From: JACDBE01 sp051002015
GTDB lineage: Bacteria; Actinomycetota; Acidimicrobiia; Spongiisociales; UBA5794
Direction of reading: 5' to 3'
NCBI GenBank assembly: GCA_051002015.1
Contig: JBPCMS010000117.1
Location: forward strand, 1-40,105
DNA: 40,105 nucleotides
In this document: positions 35,124-40,105 of the stretch, piece by piece
Layout of the letters: each line of letters opens with the position of its first letter
Numbering within the stretch: position 1 is the stretch's first letter
Program-made: the position numbers and the translations under genes
The notes under the pieces: model-generated
Databases searched by the model: none
What the model saw: the letters and a program-made list of their open reading frames with translations, nothing else
Told to the model about the DNA's origin: nothing

Positions 35124-36199
35124 CAGCGGGGCGTCCCCGTGATGCGGATGTCGTTCCCCACCGGCACCACCTCGTCGATGGTCAGCTCGGTGACGTCGGT
35201 GAGGGTGGCGAACGGCCCGTCGAACAGTGGGCGGCCCACCCCCCCGGCGAGTCGTCCTGCCAGGTAGAGGACGATCCGATCGACCAGCCCGGCGACCAGC
35301 AGCGACCGGGCCAGCGTGGCGCCGCCCTCCACCAGGACGTCGATCACCATGCGGGCACCGAGGTCCTTCACCGCGGCGGGCAGGTCGGCGGCGTCAACCA
35401 CCTCGAGCCCGGCAGGCATCGGGGCGGCGCCCCCCAACCGGTACACCAGTGGCTCCCGCCGGTAGAGCCTGGCGGTGGCGGGGAGCGGCCTTGCCCCGGC
35501 GATCACGACCGGCCGGGGCTGGAGACCGGTGTGACCGGGGATGCGGACGTCGAGCGAAGGATCATCGTGGCGCAGCGTCTCCGCCCCGATGAGCACCGCA
35601 TCGGAGGCGGCGCGCAGCCTGTGGGCGTCGAGCCGGGCTTCCTCCCCGGTGATCCACTGCGAGGTGCCGTCGGCCGCCGCCGTCTGACCGTCGAGGGTGG
35701 CCGCCATCTTGAGCGTCATCCGGGGCCGCCCGGTGCGGCGATGGTGGAAGTACCCGGGATCGAGCCGCTCGGCGTCGACACCGGGCACACCCACCTCGAC
35801 CTCGATCCCGGCGGCGCGGAGGGCGGCGACCCCCGAACCGGAGACCCGGGGATCCGGATCGGCGGCACCGATCACCACCCTGGCGACGCCGGACTCGACG
35901 ATGGCGTCGACACAAGGCGGGGTGCGGCCCTGGTGCGAGCACGGCTCGAGGGTGACCACCAGGGTCCCGCCCGGTGCCTGGGCTCCTGCCATGGCCAATG
36001 CGGTGGTCTCGGCATGGGGCTTTCCGCTCGCCTCGTGGGCGGCGGTGGCGACCACCCGGCCCGCCGGGGACACCACCACGGCGCCGACCCGCGGGTTGGG
36101 GTGGGGACGATGGGCGGAGGCGGCCTCGATGGCGCGCTCCAAGGCCCACAGCCAAGGCTGCGGCCAACCGACTCGGTTGCCCGTCGTGCCACGCGGCAC
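35123..36199 (-). CDS. ribD: Bifunctional diaminohydroxyphosphoribosylaminopyrimidine deaminase / reductase
   Basis: A 358-residue fusion: a zinc deaminase (residues 15-150, ligands His62 and Glu64 in PHAETTAL, then Cys87 and Cys96 in LEPCSHQGRTPPC), followed by an NADPH reductase domain (160-355, RPRMTLKMAATLDGQTAA and GGATLARSLL). GTG 36199 is preceded at five bases by AAGGAGG (36211-36205), which lies inside the 3' end of the FMN riboswitch. It is the first gene of ribD-ribE-ribBA-ribH, the whole riboflavin pathway in one operon. Confidence 0.96.
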   Translation of the reverse strand: MPRGTTGNRVGWPQPWLWALERAIEAASAHRPHPNPRVGAVVVSPAGRVVATAAHEASGKPHAETTALAMAGAQAPGGTLVVTLEPCSHQGRTPPCVDAIVESGVARVVIGAADPDPRVSGSGVAALRAAGIEVEVGVPGVDAERLDPGYFHHRRTGRPRMTLKMAATLDGQTAAADGTSQWITGEEARLDAHRLRAASDAVLIGAETLRHDDPSLDVRIPGHTGLQPRPVVIAGARPLPATARLYRREPLVYRLGGAAPMPAGLEVVDAADLPAAVKDLGARMVIDVLVEGGATLARSLLVAGLVDRIVLYLAGRLAGGVGRPLFDGPFATLTDVTELTIDEVVPVGNDIRITGTPR

Positions 36200-36204
36200 A
36201 ACGC

Positions 36205-36319
36205 CCTCCTTCTCCCATCCGGACTCTCACCGTCGGTCCCGGAGTTCCACCGGGTCCACCCCGTAGCGGGGGTCGCGGGCTTTCACCGCCGGTCGGGAAT
36301 TTCACCCTGCCCTGAAGGG
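36205..36319 (-). promoter_or_regulatory. FMN riboswitch (RFN element) upstream of ribD
   Basis: The minus strand carries the conserved RFN core: GGGCAGGGTGAAATTCCCGA at the 5' side, then GGCGGTGAAAGCCCGCGA, and near the 3' end AGTCCGGATGGGAGAAGG. It binds FMN and shuts down riboflavin genes. The 3' strand of helix P1 (GAAGG) includes part of the ribD ribosome site AAGGAGG, so control is probably at translation initiation. The 5' part overlaps the last 12 codons of the preceding gene (36283-36319). Confidence 0.95.
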
Positions 36320-37293
36320 GGCTCTTCTGATGGCGACATCGTAGCGACGCCGCCGACACCGTTGAGCGGCGTCTCGACCCTGCGGTCGACCTGGACGTTT
36401 GAGCCGGGGTGGCGCTTGGCGTGCTCCTTCATCTCGGCGGCGATGGCGGATGCCTCCCACTGCGAGGTGAGCCGCCGCCGGGTGTTGGTCGCCACCCCGA
36501 TGGAGAGCGATGCGATGGGATGGAGCCGCTCCTCTCCCCGCCGGTCGATGACCGTGATCCCGCCCCGGGAGATGTCGGCGGCGCCGTAGAAGGCGGTGAT
36601 CCCCTCATCCCAGGTGGCGATCACCGCGGCGAAGAAGTCGTCGACGTCGGAGGGACGGAGCACGACGACGAAGTCGTCACCGCCGACGTGACCCACGAAC
36701 ACCTCGGCGGTCTCCGCCGCCGGGATCCGGAGGCAGCGGGCGCAGAAGGTGATGACCCCGTCCCCCCGCAGGAACCCGTAGGCGTCGTTGATCGCCTTGA
36801 AGTCGTCGATGTCGACGTGGGCCACCGCCAGCGGCTCGCCGGTGGCCAGCCGACGCTCCAGGTCCACCGAGATAGCCCGGTTGCCGGGGAGACCGGTGAG
36901 CGGCGACAGGTCACGCATCTGCCCGGTGCGGCGGAGGACGGTGTGCACCCTTGCCTCCAGCTCGTCGGTGTCGAACGGCTTGACCACGTAGTCGTCGGCG
37001 CCGAAGCGGAGCGCCCGTATCAGGTCGGCCCCCCGCCGCTGGGCGGTGAGCACGATCACCGGCACCGGGGTTCGGCGGCGGTCGCCGACGATGCGGCGGA
37101 GAAGCTCGAACCCGTCACCGTGGGGCAGCATCACGTCGAGGATGATGAGGTCGTAGGCCCGCTCCCCCATCGCCGCCAGCGCAGCCGGCTCGTCGGGCAC
37201 GACGTCGACCACGAACCCACCGGCGCCGAGATGCCGACCGAGATGGCTGGTGAGGTCGACGTCGTCGTCGATCACGAGAATCCGCTGACGCAT
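36283..37293 (-). CDS. Response regulator with GGDEF-type output domain
   Basis: A 336-residue protein. Residues 1-120 are a receiver domain: acidic Asp9 and Asp10, phospho-acceptor Asp53 in LIILDVMLPHGDG, Thr83 and Lys105 (VVKPF). Residues 125-310 are GGDEF-like: LSPLTGLPGNRAI, HVDIDDFKAINDAYGFLRGD and HVGGDDFVV (GGDDF at 204-208). No RxxD product-inhibition site precedes it, so cyclic-di-GMP synthesis is uncertain. The last residues, GQGEIPDRR, are encoded by the core of the FMN riboswitch. It lies 68 bases downstream of rpe. Confidence 0.9.
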   Translation of the reverse strand: MRQRILVIDDDVDLTSHLGRHLGAGGFVVDVVPDEPAALAAMGERAYDLIILDVMLPHGDGFELLRRIVGDRRRTPVPVIVLTAQRRGADLIRALRFGADDYVVKPFDTDELEARVHTVLRRTGQMRDLSPLTGLPGNRAISVDLERRLATGEPLAVAHVDIDDFKAINDAYGFLRGDGVITFCARCLRIPAAETAEVFVGHVGGDDFVVVLRPSDVDDFFAAVIATWDEGITAFYGAADISRGGITVIDRRGEERLHPIASLSIGVATNTRRRLTSQWEASAIAAEMKEHAKRHPGSNVQVDRRVETPLNGVGGVATMSPSEEPPSGQGEIPDRR

Positions 37294-37361
37294 GCCGGGT
37301 CGATCAGCCGGGCCGATTCAGCGGACGGAGCCCTCCGTGATGATCCCGGTTCATCCCTCGT

Positions 37362-38033
37362 TCACCCCTCTGCGGCTCGACGCAACGCTTCCACGGCGGC
37401 GACCGGGTCGGCGGCGCCAAAGATGGCGCTGCCGGCAACGAAGACATCGGCCCCCGCCTTCCGAGCGGCACCGATGGTCTCCGGTCCGATCCCTCCGTCG
37501 ATCTCTATATCGACCGACAGCGAGCGACGATCAAGGGCTTCTCGAAGCGACCGCACCGTCTCCAGCGCACCCGGGATGAACGTCTGGCCGCCGAAGCCAG
37601 GGTTGACGGACATCACCAGCACCAGGTCGCACAGCTCGAGGAAGGGGTCGACCGCGGCGTACGGGGTGGGCGGGTTGAGCACCAGCCCGAAGCCGAGCCC
37701 GAGCGACCGGGCCTGCTCCGCCGCCCTGGTGGGGTCCGGGTACGCCTCGATGTGGATGGTGACCAGATCGGCGCCGACCTGCTTGAGCGGCTCGAAGTAG
37801 GCGTCGGCGTTGGTCATCATCAGGTGGCAGTCGAACGGCAGGTCGGTGACCGGTCTGATCGACCGGATCACCGGGATCCCCAGCGACACGTTGGGGACGA
37901 AATGACCATCCATCACGTCGATGTGGAGCATCTCGACATGAGGGGCGACGGTGGCGATCTCCTCGCCGAGCCGCGCGAAGTCGGCGGCGAGGATCGAAGG
38001 GGCGATCCGGACGGAGCCACGGCGGTCGGTCAC
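37362..38033 (-). CDS. rpe: Ribulose-phosphate 3-epimerase
   Basis: A TIM-barrel enzyme of about 223 residues interconverting ribulose 5-phosphate and xylulose 5-phosphate. Family segments are IAPSILAADFARLGEEI, the metal site HIDVMDGHFVPNVS, FDCHLMM, VMSVNPGFGGQTF and DGGIGPETI. GTG 38033 (MTDRRGSVRIAPS) was chosen; GTG 38057 would add eight residues. Ribulose 5-phosphate is also the substrate of RibBA in the nearby operon, a possible functional link. It is divergent from the VOC gene. Confidence 0.95.
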   Translation of the reverse strand: MTDRRGSVRIAPSILAADFARLGEEIATVAPHVEMLHIDVMDGHFVPNVSLGIPVIRSIRPVTDLPFDCHLMMTNADAYFEPLKQVGADLVTIHIEAYPDPTRAAEQARSLGLGFGLVLNPPTPYAAVDPFLELCDLVLVMSVNPGFGGQTFIPGALETVRSLREALDRRSLSVDIEIDGGIGPETIGAARKAGADVFVAGSAIFGAADPVAAVEALRRAAEG

Positions 38034-38091
38034 GGGCCGCAGGGTACCCGGCGCCACCGCTCGACCAATGGCCGCACAGCCATGGCCGTCC

Positions 38092-38104
38092 TACCATCTG
38101 CGCC
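38092..38104 (+). promoter_or_regulatory. Probable leaderless promoter of the VOC gene
   Basis: A -10-like TACCAT (38092-38097) ends seven bases before the ATG at 38105, with no ribosome site between. This is the arrangement of leaderless transcripts common in actinobacteria. No clear -35 is visible. Confidence 0.4.
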
Positions 38105-39136
38105 ATGACAGACCCGGTGACGCCGGCGAGAGAGCTCGTCGAGCTCCTCGAGCGCGGAGAAGCGGCTGCGGTGAGCGACCGGCTCTCGCAACGAGTCCGG
38201 GGCTTCGTCGCCGACGGCGATTGGTCGGTGGACACGTACCTCCGTGATGAGTGGGGACCAGGCCTCGATGACCTGGCCGGGTCGCCGCGGCGTATCACCG
38301 ACGAGGTGCAGGTCTCAGAGAAAATGGCGCGCTTCACTCTCGAGGGCGAGCGCGGGCAGGCCTTTGTCACGGTCCGTTTCGTCGATGACGGCCGCCTCGA
38401 TGGCCTCGCCCTGAACGGACAGGTCTTCGAGGGCATCTCCACCATCGTGATCGCCTGCCCCGAAGAGCGCCGGGAGGAGGTTGCCGGCTTCTACGCCGAG
38501 CTCCTTGGAGAAGATCGCCGGCGCCTGCCGCGGTTGTGGTTCGATGAGGCGCCGGAATACCACGCACCTCGCTGGCCGGATCCGAACCACCCCCAGCAAC
38601 TTCACCTCGACATCCTCGTCCCCGACCTGGAAGCGGCCGATGAGATGGTCCTGGGGAGAGGCGCCACACTCCTGCAGGACAAGGGCAACTTTCGCTCGTA
38701 CGCCGATCCGATTGGGCATCCGTTCTGCCTCTACCCCGACGCATCGCCCAAGGACGACGCTCACGGGTCGCCGGGGGTCCTCGGGCGCATCGTGATCGAC
38801 TGCTTCAGCCCCCGGGCGCTCGCCGCCTTCTATCAGGCACTGCTCGGTATGCCCAACCGTATCGAGGACTCGCCGGAGCGGGTGGTGATCGCCCGGGAGG
38901 ACGCCAGCCTGCCGATGCTGGCGTTTCAGCATGCGCCGCAGTTCGTCGCCCCCCGCTGGCCCGACCCGGCGTTTCCCCAGCAGATGCACTTCGACCTCAA
39001 ATTCGACGATCGGGAGGCCGCGCAGAAGCTGGCCGAGCGACTTGGCGCCATCCGGTTGCCCGACCACGGCGGGAGCTGCCCGGTGTACGCCGACCCGGCC
39101 GGTCATCCGTTCTGTCTCTGCATGCCGGGCGAGTAG
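38105..39136 (+). CDS. Protein with SnoaL-like N-terminus and two VOC (glyoxalase-like) domains
   Basis: A 343-residue protein in three parts. Residues 1-105 resemble a SnoaL/NTF2-type pocket domain (ARELVELLERGEAAAVSDRL and later FTLEGERGQAFVTVRF). Residues 108-220 and 225-343 are two similar glyoxalase-like VOC domains; both end with the same kind of motif (YADPIGHPFCLYP and YADPAGHPFCLCM), and both contain APRWPDPN/A-P-QQ followed by a histidine (QLHLDI and QMHFDL). Such proteins bind small molecules or act as dioxygenases or resistance proteins. The specific function is unknown. ppk2 follows after three bases. Confidence 0.85.
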   Translation: MTDPVTPARELVELLERGEAAAVSDRLSQRVRGFVADGDWSVDTYLRDEWGPGLDDLAGSPRRITDEVQVSEKMARFTLEGERGQAFVTVRFVDDGRLDGLALNGQVFEGISTIVIACPEERREEVAGFYAELLGEDRRRLPRLWFDEAPEYHAPRWPDPNHPQQLHLDILVPDLEAADEMVLGRGATLLQDKGNFRSYADPIGHPFCLYPDASPKDDAHGSPGVLGRIVIDCFSPRALAAFYQALLGMPNRIEDSPERVVIAREDASLPMLAFQHAPQFVAPRWPDPAFPQQMHFDLKFDDREAAQKLAERLGAIRLPDHGGSCPVYADPAGHPFCLCMPGE

Positions 39137-39139
39137 TCC

Positions 39140-39961
39140 ATGTCTGAGAAGGGAACCATGGACCACCACCGGGTCCGACCCGGCACCGAGGTGGACCTGG
39201 CCGCCTCCGATCCCGACGACAGCTCGGGCTTCGACGGCGGCAAGAAGGAGGGCCGGGCCCACCTCGAGGTGTTGCGGGAGCGCCTCGACGCCGCCCAGGA
39301 GCTGTTCTGGGCCGATGGAAGCAAACGGCTGCTGGTGGTGCTCCAGGCGATGGACTCGGGTGGCAAGGACGGCGCCATCGAGAAGGTCTTCTCGGGGATC
39401 AACCCCCAGGGTGTGAAGGTCCACGCCTTCGGGGTCCCCACCGCGCAGGAGCTGGCTCACGACTACCTGTGGAGGGTGCACGCCCGGATGCCGGGCGACG
39501 GCGAGATCGCCGTGTTCAACCGGAGCCACTACGAGGACGTCCTCGTGGTCAGGGTGATGGAGCTGGCCGCCGAGGAGGTGTGGAGCAGGCGGTACGACCA
39601 CATCGTCGCCTTCGAGCAGATGCTGGTCGAGGAGGGCACCACCATCGTCAAGTTCATGATCAACATCTCCCAGGAGGAGCAGGCCGCCCGGCTCCAGGTA
39701 CGCATCGACGACCCGGACAAGCGGTGGAAGTTCAACTCGGGCGATCTGGAGCACAGGGCCCGGTGGGACGACTACATGGCGGCGTTCGCCGAGGCGATCG
39801 GGCGGACCTCGACCGAGACCGCCCCGTGGTACATCGTCCCCGGGAACCGCAAGTGGTACCGCGACCTGGTCATCGCCACCACCATCGTCGAGACGCTGGA
39901 GGGGTTGGACCTGCGCTTCCCCGAGCCCGAGGAGGGCATCGCCGACATCGTGGTCACCTGA
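39140..39961 (+). CDS. ppk2: Polyphosphate kinase 2 family phosphotransferase
   Basis: A 273-residue PPK2-family enzyme that transfers phosphate from polyphosphate to a nucleotide (AMP, ADP or GDP depending on class). The Walker A motif is QAMDSGGKDG (69-78), Walker B lies around FNRSHYEDVLV (126-136), and RWKFNSGDLEHRARWDDY is the lid and C-terminal core. Length fits the family. ATG 39140 is used; ATG 39158 has a better ribosome site (AAGGG five bases upstream) and may be the true start. Class cannot be settled without alignment. The stop lies 23 bases before a convergent gene. Confidence 0.93.
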   Translation: MSEKGTMDHHRVRPGTEVDLAASDPDDSSGFDGGKKEGRAHLEVLRERLDAAQELFWADGSKRLLVVLQAMDSGGKDGAIEKVFSGINPQGVKVHAFGVPTAQELAHDYLWRVHARMPGDGEIAVFNRSHYEDVLVVRVMELAAEEVWSRRYDHIVAFEQMLVEEGTTIVKFMINISQEEQAARLQVRIDDPDKRWKFNSGDLEHRARWDDYMAAFAEAIGRTSTETAPWYIVPGNRKWYRDLVIATTIVETLEGLDLRFPEPEEGIADIVVT

Positions 39962-39965
39962 GGGG

Positions 39966-39990
39966 ATCCGTCATCCGTCATCCGTCATCC
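39966..39990. repeat. Short tandem repeat ATCCGTC
   Basis: The 7-base unit ATCCGTC occurs three times plus four bases, filling the short gap between the convergent ppk2 and the following gene and running through that gene's stop codon. It could vary in length by slippage. Confidence 0.75.
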
Positions 39991-40105
39991 ACCGAGCAGG
40001 GTGATGAACATGCCGTCGCTTGCGGTGAGATGCGGTGCCAGCAACAGCCCGCCTCCCCATACCCGCCCGGGGAGCCCGTGCGGCGGCCGCCCCCCGAACT
40101 CGGTG
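39985..40105 (-). CDS. Unidentified protein, C-terminal 39 residues, truncated by window edge
   Basis: An open frame with typical GC-rich third positions runs in from the right edge to a TGA at 39985-39987. It encodes a tail containing FGGRPPHGLPGRVWGGGLLL and ends ASDGMFITLLGG. The codon pattern and its position, convergent to ppk2 with a tight gap, suggest a real gene. The fragment is too short for me to name a family. Confidence 0.55.
   Translation of the reverse strand, partial: TEFGGRPPHGLPGRVWGGGLLLAPHLTASDGMFITLLGG

Overview
The window is about 40 kb of high-GC chromosomal DNA with very dense, mostly co-directional genes, many joined by 1- to 4-base stop/start overlaps. It looks like a high-GC actinobacterium. 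The evidence is the histidine phosphatase/DUF3090/SCO1664-family trio, PaaABCDE, the gene order infC-rpmI-rplT-tsnR-pheS-pheT...mpg-tyrS, a 23S rRNA of about 3.1 kb (the size of actinobacterial 23S genes), and start codons rich in GTG. The general look of the 16S sequence suggests class Acidimicrobiia or a relative, but that placement is inference made without an alignment. No phage, insertion sequence, integrase or CRISPR array is visible; this is core and catabolic chromosome.

1-5010 (+): the end of a GH1 glycosidase is coupled to a histidine-degradation run, hutU-hutF-hutI. A gene with a full peptide-deformylase active site follows, where an N-formylglutamate deformylase (HutG) would be expected. 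5011-5153 holds nested inverted repeats. 5154-10413 (-): phenylacetyl-CoA epoxidase operon paaABCDE, read from a promoter overlapped by a 14-bp palindrome, then an SRPBCC protein and an EamA transporter. 10414-13208 (-): a DUF2087 protein, SURF1 and an AlaX-type tRNA editing protein, then a decayed ABC-transporter ATPase fragment and a DUF1304 membrane protein. 13450-15223 (+): histidine phosphatase, DUF3090 and SCO1664-family genes.

15437-38033 is entirely on the minus strand. Reading from its low end: a gamma-glutamyltransferase-like enzyme and an SSB-like protein, a TPR protein with a long basic disordered N-terminus, then a complete rRNA operon (16S-23S-5S, no spacer tRNA) with its promoter, boxA elements and both precursor processing stems. 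Upstream lies a translation block (infC-rpmI-rplT-tsnR-pheS-pheT, argF, mpg, tyrS and a small membrane protein). infC appears to start at an AUC codon and has a clear promoter and a structured leader. Above it is a riboflavin operon (ribD-ribE-ribBA-ribH) under an FMN riboswitch. The aptamer overlaps the 3' end of the preceding response-regulator/GGDEF gene. rpe follows.

38105-40105: a plus-strand protein with two VOC domains and a PPK2 polyphosphate kinase, then the 3' end of an unidentified minus-strand gene. The points most worth attention are the deformylase in the hut operon, the riboswitch embedded in a coding sequence, and the non-standard starts of infC (AUC) and probably tsnR (CUG).
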